Shown here piece after piece: positions 26,731 through 35,478 of a stretch of DNA of 64,000 nt. Both the position numbers and the translations under genes were made by a program. The notes beneath the pieces were generated by a model. The model worked only from the letters and a program-made list of their open reading frames with translations, did not search any database and was not told where the DNA came from. The stretch spans positions 248,001 through 312,000 of the forward strand of contig JAWKUN010000005.1 in the NCBI GenBank assembly GCA_041398565.1. Direction: 5' to 3'. The stretch's first letter is position 1, and every line of letters begins with the position of its first letter. This stretch comes from DATGPD01 sp041398565 (GTDB lineage: Bacteria; Planctomycetota; UBA1135; UBA2386).

Positions 26731-27484
26731 AACCTTCGATTGCGGCGAGGGCGGCCACGCGCGTCTCGTCCCAGGCCATCTGCCAGTCCTTGCCCTTGTG
26801 CCACTCGATGGTGAGGATCGCGCGCCCGAGGTCGTTGCCGACCCAAGAGCCCAGAGAACCAGGCGTCGGGTCGAAGGCGCGCGACTCGACCAACGGGTAG
26901 CCGCTCAGGTCGGCGAAGCGCTGTGCCAGTTCGCGCGCCGGGCCGTCGAAGTTGATGAAATGGCGGTCGTGCCAGGCGTGGCACACCACCACCAAATCAG
27001 GGCGCTGGTCCCGGATGGCATCGTGCAGCACCCTGGCTTCCGGTTCGCTGAGCGGTGCCGCGCCACGGCCGGCGCTGGCAGCGAACGTCTTCGCCGGGAA
27101 GTTCCGATTGAGGTCGACGCCGTGCGAGTTGCCACGCGTCTTGGCGGCGCGGCCGTCGGGATTGATGTCCTCGATCACGGTCAGAGTGACGCGCTCGGCG
27201 AGACCGGCCGCCAGGAAGTCGGCGGGCAACGACGCGGTGGCGATCGACCCCTCGGGCTCGTTGCCGTGGATGCCGCCCACCCAGAGCACCCGGCGCGGCC
27301 CGTAGCCGACCGTGCGCGCCCGGATCGGCCGCCCCTCGACCGAGCGCCCCAGTTCCCGCCACGACGACACCGCAGCGCGGGCAACCGGCATCGAGGCCGG
27401 CATGGGCACGGTGCGAACGGCCGGGGAGTGCGGGATCGGGGCACAAGCCGCAGACAACGACACGAGAACGACGAGTCGGCGCAC
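26729..27484 (-). CDS. M14-family metallopeptidase lipoprotein, murein peptide amidase-like
   Basis: 251 residues. The GTG start at 27484 gives a textbook lipoprotein signal (RRLVVLVSLSAAC, lipobox SAAC). The zinc-carboxypeptidase core has HxxE in GGIHGNEPEGS, the third zinc ligand in VVVCHAWHD, the substrate loop GVDLNRNFP and the catalytic Glu in LTIEWHKG. It resembles MpaA-type amidases that cut the gamma-D-Glu-mDAP bond in murein peptides, though here it would be anchored outside the cytoplasm, whereas E. coli MpaA is cytosolic. Its location upstream of an Opp-type permease pair fits cell-wall peptide recycling (inference). In-frame starts further upstream exist but spoil the signal. Confidence 0.83.
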   Translation of the reverse strand: MRRLVVLVSLSAACAPIPHSPAVRTVPMPASMPVARAAVSSWRELGRSVEGRPIRARTVGYGPRRVLWVGGIHGNEPEGSIATASLPADFLAAGLAERVTLTVIEDINPDGRAAKTRGNSHGVDLNRNFPAKTFAASAGRGAAPLSEPEARVLHDAIRDQRPDLVVVCHAWHDRHFINFDGPARELAQRFADLSGYPLVESRAFDPTPGSLGSWVGNDLGRAILTIEWHKGKDWQMAWDETRVAALAAIEG

Positions 27485-27530
27485 GGGGTCGGACTCTAGC
27501 ACGCCGCCGTGGTGCGCCGAAGAGAACCGG

Positions 27531-27911
27531 GTGCCGTCGAACCGCGACGTGGACCCCGACATCGCGCCACCGAACCCGCTCGGGGCTCTCGTCCGCCTGT
27601 GCGGTTGGGGGTCGCTGCTCTGGCTCGCGCACGCCCATCCCGAGCTGGCGCCGTTCGTCACCGGCGTCGTGCTGGGCGACTTCGTCACGCAGATCGTCGC
27701 CGCTCTGCTGGCAGCGCACCGTCAACCGGTGCAGATCGCAGAAGCGGCGATCTCCGCCATCCTCCTGGCCGCGTGGCTGCACCTCGCTCCGTTCCCCGCG
27801 CGCCCCGATCACGTCGGCACGGCAGCGCTCGGCTTCCTGGCCGCGCTCGCAGTCAGGACCCTGCCGGCGGTGTGGGCCCAGCTCCACGCCGATCGCTTTC
27901 CGCACGCGTGA
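27531..27911 (+). CDS. Small integral membrane protein
   Basis: About 126 residues with three to four hydrophobic segments (LVRLCGWGSLLWLAHAH, LAPFVTGVVLGDFVTQIVAALL, AISAILLAAWLHLAP, TAALGFLAALAVRTLPAVWA). No family is recognised. The GTG at 27531 is the most likely start (27549 also possible). It is divergent from the M14 peptidase gene (47 bp) and overlaps the 3' end of the convergent racemase gene by 59 bp. The hydrophobic pattern is coherent, but it could be a chance ORF in GC-rich DNA. Confidence 0.5.
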   Translation: MPSNRDVDPDIAPPNPLGALVRLCGWGSLLWLAHAHPELAPFVTGVVLGDFVTQIVAALLAAHRQPVQIAEAAISAILLAAWLHLAPFPARPDHVGTAALGFLAALAVRTLPAVWAQLHADRFPHA

Positions 27912-28905
27912 AGGCGGGGATGCCGAAGCGCAGCGGGTCGTCCGGGTCGAAGACGAACTGTTGCAGTGCCGTCAGGTAGGCCGACCCCTCGATCTCGGGT
28001 ACCACCGCGCGCCGCCCGTGCGCATCGGTCTCCTGTACCAAGCGTCCGCGGAAAGCGGTGCCGATGACGCTCTCGTTGACGAAGGTCTGCCCGATACGCA
28101 GCGCGCCCTTGGCCCACAGCACCGCCATCTTGGCCGAGGTGCCCGTGCCGCAGGGGGACCGATCGTAGGCCACACCGGGGCACAACGTGAGCGTGCGCGT
28201 GCGCGGACCTGCATCGCTCGGCAACTCACGGTAGATCTCGACGTGGTCGATCACCTGCCGCTCACCGGTCTGCGGGTCGAAACCGAAGTGTCCCTCGTCC
28301 TGCAGCGCGCGGCGCACGCGCATGGCATGGTCCATCAGGTCGGGTAGCGCCGCGAACTCGACCTTCGCGCCTACCTGGTCCTCGGGCAGGATCGCGAACC
28401 AGTTGCCACCGTAGGCAACGTCGAGACGGACCCGCCCCACCCCCGGCACCGCCACCTCGAGGTCGCGCTCGGAGACGAACGACGCCACGTTGCGCAGCCG
28501 CACCGACCGCGGCTTTCCGCCTTCGACCGTCACCGACGCCTGCACCGGGCCCGCCGGAGTGTCCAACGTCAACTCCGTGGTCGGCTCGGCGACTTCGACC
28601 ATGCCGAGCGCCACCAAGGCCGTCGCCACCCCGATGGCGCCGTGCCCGCACATGCCGAGGTAGCCGGAGTCGTTGGCGAACACGACTCCGTAGCGCGCCG
28701 CCGAGGACTCCGGTGGGGTCAGGAAGGCGAGCACGATCGCGTCGTGGCCGCGCGGCTCGTGCACGAGGCCGCATCGCAAGTGGTCGAGGTGGTCGCGCAA
28801 CCAGGCACGCTTGTGCGCCATCGTCGCGCCGGGAACGGGCGGAATGCCGGCGGTCACGATGCGGGTCGGCTCGCCCGCGGTGTGCGAGTCGACGGCGGTG
28901 ATCAA
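27853..28905 (-). CDS. Proline racemase-family protein (4-hydroxyproline 2-epimerase type)
   Basis: 350 residues. The diaminopimelate-epimerase fold enzyme uses two cysteines as acid/base. Both are present, in GYLGMCGHGAIG (first Cys followed by GHG) and YDRSPCGTGTSAK (second Cys), which points to an active epimerase rather than a dehydratase, where the first Cys is Ser or Thr. The N-terminus VDSHTAGEPTRIV is family-typical. The start is TTG at 28905, immediately before the conserved motif. It is expected to convert trans-4-hydroxy-L-proline to the cis-D form in the first step of collagen-type hydroxyproline catabolism, or to act on proline. No other genes of that pathway are nearby. Confidence 0.88.
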   Translation of the reverse strand: MITAVDSHTAGEPTRIVTAGIPPVPGATMAHKRAWLRDHLDHLRCGLVHEPRGHDAIVLAFLTPPESSAARYGVVFANDSGYLGMCGHGAIGVATALVALGMVEVAEPTTELTLDTPAGPVQASVTVEGGKPRSVRLRNVASFVSERDLEVAVPGVGRVRLDVAYGGNWFAILPEDQVGAKVEFAALPDLMDHAMRVRRALQDEGHFGFDPQTGERQVIDHVEIYRELPSDAGPRTRTLTLCPGVAYDRSPCGTGTSAKMAVLWAKGALRIGQTFVNESVIGTAFRGRLVQETDAHGRRAVVPEIEGSAYLTALQQFVFDPDDPLRFGIPAFTRAESDRRGAGPTPPAGS

Positions 28906-29089
28906 GTTGTGCAGGGAGAACGTGGGCGAACCTCCGGCCCGAGGATACGCGCTCGGCTCGGCGGCCTCGCCAGCCGTCGCATTCCTTCACGAAGAACCGA
29001 GGCGATTCCTCGCGCACGGCGCAGTCGGATTCCACGCCGATCCGAGACGGCCCTGGCCGTCGCCAACCACACCCACTTCCAACGAAGCC

Positions 29090-30235
29090 ATGAAGCTCAC
29101 CCTCATCCCGACCGTCGCGCTCGCGCTCGGCCTCACCACTGCGGCGCGCGCCCAGTTCACCCTCAGCGAACTCCTCATCGACGCGCCTGGCACCGACGAC
29201 GGCCAGGAGTTCATCGAGATCCGCGGCCCCGCCAACACGCAGCTGACCGGCTACTACTTCCTCGCCATCGAAGGCGACGGCACCGCCGCCGGCGTGGTCG
29301 ACCAGGCGATCGATCTGAGCGCCTACTCGACCGGCAGCAACGGCCTCCTCCTGATCCGCGACACCTCGGCGGTGCTGTCGCCGGCCCCCGACGCGGCGAC
29401 CAGCGTGGTCGTCTTCAACCCCACGCCCGACATCGAGAACGGCACCAACACCTTCGTGCTCGGCTTCGGTACGGCGCCGGCGGTCAACACCGACCTCGAC
29501 ACCGACAACGACGGCACGCTCGACGCCGGCATCCCCGGCTTCACCGTGGTCGACGCCGTGTCGGGCACCGACGGCGGCGCCGCGGACCTACTGTATGCAG
29601 CCCAGCTCGGCGGCACCAACTTCGCCTACAACGGCGTGTTCACGCCCGACTGCTACTACCGCATCTACTCCGCGAGCGGCACCCCGCTGTGCTGGACCGT
29701 CGCCGACGTGACGGCGCCCGGAGTGACGGGTCCCTACTCGTTCGACTTCGTCAGCTCGACGACCGGCGAGATCCAGGGCGGCCTGGCCTCCGGCTACGGC
29801 CCGCAGGCCCTCAACCCCGGCAGCCTCAACGAGGCGCTCAGCCTGTGCAGCGACGTCTACGGCGTCAGCTCGGCGAACGGCGGCTCGCAGGTGCTGACGA
29901 TGGACGCCGGCACCGGCAACGCCAACAACCTCTACCTGTTCGTCGGCAGCTTCGCCGGCACCACGCCGGGCATCCCGCTCACCCCGACCGTGACCCTGCC
30001 GCTCAACTTCGATGCCTACCTGTCCCTGCTGGTCGGCACCTACAACACGCCGATCCTGACCCCGTCGATCGGCACCCTCGACGCTGCCGGGCGCGCGAGC
30101 TGCACCTTCACCCTGCCGTCGGGCGGCCTGCTGCCGCCGGACACCGTGCTGGACCACGCGGCTCTGGTGGTGGACCTCGCCGCGGGCAGCATCACCTTCG
30201 CGACCACGCCGGCGCGCGTCGTCGTGCAGCTGTAG
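29090..30235 (+). CDS. Secreted lamin-tail-like protein with shared C-terminal module
   Basis: 381 residues. The signal peptide is MKLTLIPTVALALGLTTAARA, cleaved before QFTLSELLID. The N-terminal half (LSELLIDAPGTDDGQEFIEI, LTGYYFLAIEGDG, VDQAIDLSAYST) fits a lamin-tail/endonuclease-associated beta-sandwich. The C-terminal ~110 residues (LYLFVGSFAGTTPGIPLTP, LPLNFDAYLSLLVG, TLDAAGRASCTFTLPSGGL, ARVVVQL) are the shared secreted module. No catalytic motif was found. Downstream is the convergent blaR1-like gene (48 bp between stops). Confidence 0.82.
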   Translation: MKLTLIPTVALALGLTTAARAQFTLSELLIDAPGTDDGQEFIEIRGPANTQLTGYYFLAIEGDGTAAGVVDQAIDLSAYSTGSNGLLLIRDTSAVLSPAPDAATSVVVFNPTPDIENGTNTFVLGFGTAPAVNTDLDTDNDGTLDAGIPGFTVVDAVSGTDGGAADLLYAAQLGGTNFAYNGVFTPDCYYRIYSASGTPLCWTVADVTAPGVTGPYSFDFVSSTTGEIQGGLASGYGPQALNPGSLNEALSLCSDVYGVSSANGGSQVLTMDAGTGNANNLYLFVGSFAGTTPGIPLTPTVTLPLNFDAYLSLLVGTYNTPILTPSIGTLDAAGRASCTFTLPSGGLLPPDTVLDHAALVVDLAAGSITFATTPARVVVQL

Positions 30236-30283
30236 CCCACCGCGTGCCGGCGCGAAGCGGTGCGCAAGGAGCGCTGAGCGCAG

Positions 30284-32302
30284 TCACCGCCGCGTCGGCG
30301 CCGGGCCGTCGAGGATCTCGAGGACCGAGCGCAGCCGGAGGACATGTGCTTCTTGCTGCCGCACCTCGGCGGCGCCGACGTAGCCACGCTCCTGGAGTTG
30401 GCGTGCAGAGTCGAGCCGGGTCGCCGCGACGTCGATGTCGGCGCGCAGCGCTTCGCACTGCAGCTCGATGCCGCGCACGACCAGAGCGAGCTTGCGCTCG
30501 GCACCGCGCATCACGATGCGGGCGGCCTCGATGGCCGCCGCGTCCACCGAGCCGGCATCGTTGGCTCGAGCGACGCTCTCGATCCGCAGACGCGCCTGCG
30601 CGACGTCGCTCTCGAGGTCGATGCGGCGCATCATCAGGTCGAGCGCCGCACCCGCATCGACGCTCTGTCCCCGAGCCTGCCCGACGGTGCGGGGCTCGTC
30701 GACCGATGCCGCCTGGCCGGCCTGCTGCGAGCGAGCCGGCACGCGCAAGTGCTGGCCGACGCGCAGGCGCCGTGGATCGACGCCCTCGTTCAGCGCGACG
30801 ATCCGGGCGAGAGTCGCGTCCGAAGCATCGCCGGCCCAACGCTTGGCCAACGACTGCAGCGAGTCGCCCGGCGCGACGGTGATCTCGCGCGTCTCCGCAT
30901 CTGTCAGGGCGGCCGCTGACCGACGCAGGAACTCCTGGATCTTGGCCTGCACACGTTCGTCGCTGTGGGCGCCGGGCCGCTGAGCGGAAGGCGAACCCTC
31001 CGGCGTGCTGGTCGGGTCGGGCTCGGGTGCAGGCACCGAGGCACCGATCTTGCCGGCCACCTCCCGCAGTTCGGCGAGCTCGCGGCGCAACGCGGCGACC
31101 TCGTCGCGGAGCGCGTCGCGCTCGTCCTGGAGCCGTGGGACGACGTCGTTGGCCGGCGGTGGGCTCGGGTCCTGGGCCGCCAACGGCGCGAGGCCCCAGA
31201 CGCCGATGCACGCGGCAGTCGCCAAGGCGAGGCCGAGAGAGTGGCAGACCGTGCGGGCGGTCGGAGCGCGCCGCGAAGACATGTCGTGCGAAGAGAGCAG
31301 CATCTCGATCCTCTGGGTGAGTTCGGAGGGTTGACGGAACACGAAGACCGCGCCGACGAGCGGCGACGGTACGGTGCGGGTGTGCTCGACCAGGTCGAGC
31401 AGGGCGCGGGCGTAGCCGGCGCGTCCTCCCGACGCGCGCGCAGCCTCGGCGTCGGCGACCATCTCGGCAGCGCGACGCGCGCCGCGGCGCAGCCACCAGA
31501 ACAACGGGTGCGCGAACAGAGCGGGCAGGGCCAGCGCGAAGAGCAGTCCCCGCCAAGGGTCGCCACGCCTGACGTGCGCCAGCTCGTGCAGGACGACCGT
31601 GGCCGCGATCTGCCGGCCGCGAGGGTCGCCGCAGGTCGAGGTCGTCGAGAGCAGGGCGGCCGGAAGCACGATCACCGGGCGCCAGACGCCGGCGCAGAAC
31701 GGACGGATCGCGTGACGCGACACCAGCAGCGGCGGCAGCCGCCGTGGCCCTTCGAGCCGCGCCACCAAAGCCACCAGCTCGGCCGGGGCAGGACGCGCGC
31801 GGCGCACCAAGACGACGAGCCGCAGCCAGCCGAACACCAACCAAGACGCCAGGCCGATCGACACGGTCAGCCAGAGTTCGGCGAGGGTGGTCGCCCACGA
31901 CTCTGGACGGCTGCGCGCGGTCGTGGCGTCGCCGCCCACTTCCTCGCCGACTGCCTCGTCGACTGCCTCGCCTGCCGCCTCGGGGGCTGCCGGTGCGACG
32001 GCCCTCGGCACGACGGCAGCCGATCGGGCGGCCCCGCGCGGTGCCGGCACGGGCGGCGCGCTGGAAAGCGCGGGCACACCCTCGGGATCGGGCGTGAACG
32101 CGACCCCCGCGGCGATTGGCCGCGGGATGGGCACGAGCGCCGCCGCGACGAAGAGCAAGGTCGCGGCGACGGCCATCTCGGCGGCGAGCTGCCGTACACG
32201 CAGCACGCGCGACGCCGCCAACAAGCAACCGAGACCGAGCAGAACCGTGCTGCCGAGCGCCAGCGCCGGTGCCAGTTCGACCAACCGCGCGCCGGCGCTC
32301 AC
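30284..32302 (-). CDS. BlaR1/MecR1-like M56 metallopeptidase with C-terminal LysM domain
   Basis: 672 residues. Membrane helices lie at the N-terminus and again near residues 120 and 345. The zinc protease motif HELAH sits in ATVVLHELAHVRRGDPW, followed by the second-site region AAEMVADAEA, as in M56 antirepressor peptidases. After a membrane segment (LGLALATAACIGVWGLAPLAA) comes a coiled coil (RLQDERDALRDEVAALRREL), then a LysM-like domain (EITVAPGDSLQSLAKRWAG... LRVGQHLRVPA), and a second helical region (DLESDVAQARLRIESVAR...). The usual beta-lactam-sensor domain is absent. It likely senses cell-wall state through LysM and cleaves the partner repressor. Its GTG start overlaps the blaI stop (GTGA). 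Confidence 0.87.
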   Translation of the reverse strand: MSAGARLVELAPALALGSTVLLGLGCLLAASRVLRVRQLAAEMAVAATLLFVAAALVPIPRPIAAGVAFTPDPEGVPALSSAPPVPAPRGAARSAAVVPRAVAPAAPEAAGEAVDEAVGEEVGGDATTARSRPESWATTLAELWLTVSIGLASWLVFGWLRLVVLVRRARPAPAELVALVARLEGPRRLPPLLVSRHAIRPFCAGVWRPVIVLPAALLSTTSTCGDPRGRQIAATVVLHELAHVRRGDPWRGLLFALALPALFAHPLFWWLRRGARRAAEMVADAEAARASGGRAGYARALLDLVEHTRTVPSPLVGAVFVFRQPSELTQRIEMLLSSHDMSSRRAPTARTVCHSLGLALATAACIGVWGLAPLAAQDPSPPPANDVVPRLQDERDALRDEVAALRRELAELREVAGKIGASVPAPEPDPTSTPEGSPSAQRPGAHSDERVQAKIQEFLRRSAAALTDAETREITVAPGDSLQSLAKRWAGDASDATLARIVALNEGVDPRRLRVGQHLRVPARSQQAGQAASVDEPRTVGQARGQSVDAGAALDLMMRRIDLESDVAQARLRIESVARANDAGSVDAAAIEAARIVMRGAERKLALVVRGIELQCEALRADIDVAATRLDSARQLQERGYVGAAEVRQQEAHVLRLRSVLEILDGPAPTRR

Positions 32303-32718
32303 GAGCGTCGCCTCCGTCGGCGCGGCGCGTCGCCCGCGTCCTCGCCCGCCTCGGCGCGGTCGATCAGCGCGCGCAGGCGCGCCAGCTCGTCGGTGGTCGG
32401 CCGGCGCAGGCTCAGCGCACTGGCGACGAGCTGGTCCATCGCGCCATCGAAGGCGCGGTCGAGGAGGCCGCGCAACAGGCCGTGGCGCGTCGTCTCGGCC
32501 GCGGCCTGCGCGCGGTAGACGAACGACCGGCCTTCGAGCCGGTGCGTGACCAGACCCTTGTCCTCCATGGTGCGCAGGAACGCTTGCACCGTGTTCTGCA
32601 CGATGCCGAGTTCGTCACGCAGAGCTTCGTACACCTCGCGCACGGTGGCTTCGCCGCGCTGCCAGAGGACCTTGAGGATGGCCAACTCACGCGGCGTGGG
32701 GTGGGACGTGCGAGGCAT
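32299..32718 (-). CDS. blaI: BlaI/MecI-family transcriptional repressor
   Basis: 139 residues. It has a winged-helix domain with ELAILKVLWQRGEATVREVYEAL and the recognition region QNTVQAFLRTMEDKGLVTHRLEG-RSFVYRA, followed by a dimerisation helix and a very basic tail (RRRRRRS). Members repress until cleaved by their M56 partner. The partner gene is translationally coupled downstream. A perfect palindrome lies 5 bp upstream of the ATG (32723-32744), so autorepression is likely, and the plus-strand gene at 33020 may also be controlled. No beta-lactamase gene is close, so the regulon is not necessarily resistance. Confidence 0.92.
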   Translation of the reverse strand: MPRTSHPTPRELAILKVLWQRGEATVREVYEALRDELGIVQNTVQAFLRTMEDKGLVTHRLEGRSFVYRAQAAAETTRHGLLRGLLDRAFDGAMDQLVASALSLRRPTTDELARLRALIDRAEAGEDAGDAPRRRRRRS

Positions 32719-33019
32719 GCTTTACACTTAGACAACTAAGTGTAGTTAGACAAGCTTGGTGGACCAGGAACGTCGCCCTGGCCGAACGCCCGCGGATCAC
32801 CTCGCGACTCGGCTGCAGCGCGGCCACGGCGCGGGCAGGTGCCCAATCCGCCGTGCCACGGCCATGGCGCGAGGGGACGCGCGCCGCTGCGGGGCCTGCG
32901 GCGCCGGAGGACCGGCCGAACCGCCGCACCGCAGGTTGCCAGCCTCTCGTGCGCGGGCCACACTTCTCGGGCCGGCCCTTCTCGGCGCGCGCCGCGCGCG
33001 TTCTCGTCCCTCCTTCCCA
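32719..33019. other. 301-bp divergent intergenic region between blaI and the secreted-protein gene
   Basis: It holds the BlaI operator at its left edge and two TTAGACAA direct repeats (32728-32735 and 32746-32753, 18 bp apart). The remainder is GC-rich without a gene or obvious promoter. Confidence 0.45.
32723..32744. promoter_or_regulatory. Palindromic operator for the BlaI-like repressor
   Basis: TACACTTAG-ACAA-CTAAGTGTA, a perfect inverted repeat with 9-bp arms and a 4-bp spacer. It contains the TACA...TGTA ends typical of MecI/BlaI operators. It lies 5 bp upstream of the blaI start codon, a position suited to block its transcription. It is markedly AT-rich against the surrounding GC-rich DNA. 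Confidence 0.85.
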
Positions 33020-35401
33020 ATGCGATTCCCACACCTTTCTCTCTTCGGCGCCGTCCTCTGCGCCACACCGTTGCTCTCCGTCACCACCCGCAGCCAGGAG
33101 ACCGTCCGAGGCGAGCGGGTCCCCGCCTCGGCGATCTCCCCGCTCGTCCTCGAGACCATGGAGCAGGTCATGGAGCGCGAGCGCACCATGCCCAAGCCGG
33201 CACCGGTCGACCTCGGCTGGCACGGCCAGGACGGCCAGTGGATCGTCCCCGGTGACACCGCCGACACCCAGGTCCACTCCGGCCTGATCGCCATCGTCAA
33301 CGAATGGGGCGACCCCAAGATGGGGATCGGTTTCGGTCGCCCGGTCGACGTCGTCGACATCTGGGCAGCCGGACACGGTGGCGCGCCGGCCAGCGCCGTG
33401 CGCTTCGTCGGCTACCGGAACGGCGAGGAGGTCGCGCACACGGCGTGGACGCCCGTCGCACGCGACCAGCGTCGCGTCAGCCTCGGCTTCGCCGGCGTCG
33501 ACCGCATCGTCGTGCAGACGGTGCCGCACGTCGAACACTTCGGCTTCGTCGCGCTCGACGACCTGACCTTCGCCGAGGCCGGCAAGCCGCAGACCACGCG
33601 CACGCTCGACTTCGAGGATCTCTCGTTCAAGCACACCCTCACCGGCACCGACTACGCCGGCCTGACCTGGGAGACGGGCACCGGCTTCAAGACGCCGCTC
33701 GAGAAGAGCGACATCGTGCCGGCGCCGAAGACGCCGCAGCTCGGCGAAGGGGCCGTCGACGACTCCTGGTTGCCCCCGGCGGGCGCCGGCGTCACCACGC
33801 CCAACGTGTGGGACAACGTCATCGCCACCACCCAGGGCGATCCGGGTGCCAACCTGATCCCGCCGGACACGCACGGCTGCAACGGTCCCGACCACTACCT
33901 GTCGATCACCAACTCGAACCTGTCGGCCTGGTCGAAGACCACCAACGCGCGCGTCATCAACACCAGCCTGACCGCGTTCTTCCCGGGAGCGTCGGGCACG
34001 GTCGGTGACCCGCGCATCGTGTTCGACCCGCACGCGCGGCGCTACATCGCCCTGGCCACCAACTTCAGCACCGGCAGCAACCCGGCCACCTACTTCTTCG
34101 CGGTGTCGCAGACGACCGACCCGACCGCTGCCTGGTTCAAGTTCTCGTTCGTGACCGCGCAAGGCACCGATGCGGGCCGCTGGCCCGACTACCCGACGCT
34201 CGGCGTCGATGCACGCGGCATCTACGCCGCCTCCTACATGGTCGGCGGCACGGCGCAGATGACGCTGTTCTGCATCGACAAGGCGCCGCTCGTCGCCAAC
34301 CCGCCTTCACTCGGCACCATCACCGCGTTCCGCGCCCTGCCCTACGAGAGTGCCATCCAGCCCTGCGTCACGCACGGCGATCCTGGCGGCGAGTACTGCG
34401 TGTCGCGCCAGTCGAGCACCCTCCTGCGCGTGCGCCGCGTCAACCCGCCGCTGACGGCGCCGACCCTCACCAACGTCGGCTCGGTCAGCATCCCGTCGCA
34501 CTCCTCGGCGCCGACGGCGCCGGCGCTCGGCAGCACGACCAACATCAACACCATCGACGCGCGGCCGATGAACGCCATCTTCCGCAACGGCTCGATCTAC
34601 ACGGCGCACAACATCAGCGTCAACGGTCGCGCCGGCTGCCGCTGGTACGAGATGGGCATCGCGCCGCTGGGTCTGCGCCAGAGCGGCACGCTGGGCGACA
34701 CCCTGTGGCACTACTACTTCGCCAGCATCGCCGTCGACAAGGACGGCAACATCGGCCTCGGCTTCTCCGGCAGCCATGCCGGTTCGTACTGCTCGACCTT
34801 CGTGTCGGCGCGCCGCTTCGACGATCCGGCTGGCGTGACCTCGGCACCGATCATGACCAAGGTCGGCGAAGCGTCGTGGAACCGTCTCGACGGCTCCGGC
34901 CGCAACCGCTTCGGCGACTACAGCTACACCGACGTCGACGCCGTCGATGACGTGGGCTTCTGGACCTACCAGGAGTACATCTTCCAGACCAACATCTGGC
35001 GCACGCGCACCGTGCGCTTCGGCTACGAGGCCTCGCTCTACGGCATCGGCCTGGCCGGCACCAACGGCGTGCCCGCGATCGACGCGTCGACGCGCCCGGC
35101 CATCGGCCGCACGATGACCCTGCGGATCGGCAACTCGCTCAACGCCAACACCGGCGGTGCGCTGGTGATCGGCTCGGCCACGGCGTCGATCCCGCTGCTC
35201 GGCGGCACGGTGCTGGTGAATCCGGCGGCGGTGCTGACGATCGGTGTCCCGGCCGCCGGCGCCAACCTCGGCATCCCGCTCCCGGCCGACCCGGCGCTCG
35301 TCGACACGCCGGTCTACTTCCAGTCGGCGATCGTCGACTCCGGCGCCCCGCAGAACGTGGCGTTCAGCCGCGGGCTCGAGGTGCGCGCCAACTCGCGCTG
35401 A
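33020..35401 (+). CDS. Large secreted protein with shared C-terminal module
   Basis: 793 residues. The ATG at 33020 gives the signal peptide MRFPHLSLFGAVLCATPLLS. An N-terminal jelly-roll-like part (VDVVDIWAAGHGGAPASAVRFVGY... VVQTVPHVEHFGFVALDDLTF) is followed by a propeller-like central domain (GDPGANLIPPDTHGCNGPDHY, RIVFDPHARRYIALATNF, WPDYPTLGVDARGIYAASYM, DGSGRNRFGDYSYTDVDAVDD). This resembles large uncharacterised secreted proteins with sialidase-like repeats. The C-terminal ~115 residues (YGIGLAGTNGVPAIDASTRP... VYFQSAIVDSGAP... SRGLEVR) are the shared module. The gene may be under BlaI control through the divergent operator. No catalytic residues could be assigned. Confidence 0.83.
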   Translation: MRFPHLSLFGAVLCATPLLSVTTRSQETVRGERVPASAISPLVLETMEQVMERERTMPKPAPVDLGWHGQDGQWIVPGDTADTQVHSGLIAIVNEWGDPKMGIGFGRPVDVVDIWAAGHGGAPASAVRFVGYRNGEEVAHTAWTPVARDQRRVSLGFAGVDRIVVQTVPHVEHFGFVALDDLTFAEAGKPQTTRTLDFEDLSFKHTLTGTDYAGLTWETGTGFKTPLEKSDIVPAPKTPQLGEGAVDDSWLPPAGAGVTTPNVWDNVIATTQGDPGANLIPPDTHGCNGPDHYLSITNSNLSAWSKTTNARVINTSLTAFFPGASGTVGDPRIVFDPHARRYIALATNFSTGSNPATYFFAVSQTTDPTAAWFKFSFVTAQGTDAGRWPDYPTLGVDARGIYAASYMVGGTAQMTLFCIDKAPLVANPPSLGTITAFRALPYESAIQPCVTHGDPGGEYCVSRQSSTLLRVRRVNPPLTAPTLTNVGSVSIPSHSSAPTAPALGSTTNINTIDARPMNAIFRNGSIYTAHNISVNGRAGCRWYEMGIAPLGLRQSGTLGDTLWHYYFASIAVDKDGNIGLGFSGSHAGSYCSTFVSARRFDDPAGVTSAPIMTKVGEASWNRLDGSGRNRFGDYSYTDVDAVDDVGFWTYQEYIFQTNIWRTRTVRFGYEASLYGIGLAGTNGVPAIDASTRPAIGRTMTLRIGNSLNANTGGALVIGSATASIPLLGGTVLVNPAAVLTIGVPAAGANLGIPLPADPALVDTPVYFQSAIVDSGAPQNVAFSRGLEVRANSR

Positions 35402-35478
35402 GCGTCGGCGAGGCGCGGCGCACAGGCGACCGCGCACTCTGCCCACCCGCAGAAGCGGCAGACGCCGCTTCTGCACCC

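Noticed and set aside
32299..32718. blaI as part of a beta-lactam resistance locus
   Set aside because: No beta-lactamase or penicillin-binding sensor domain is present nearby, so resistance is not supported.
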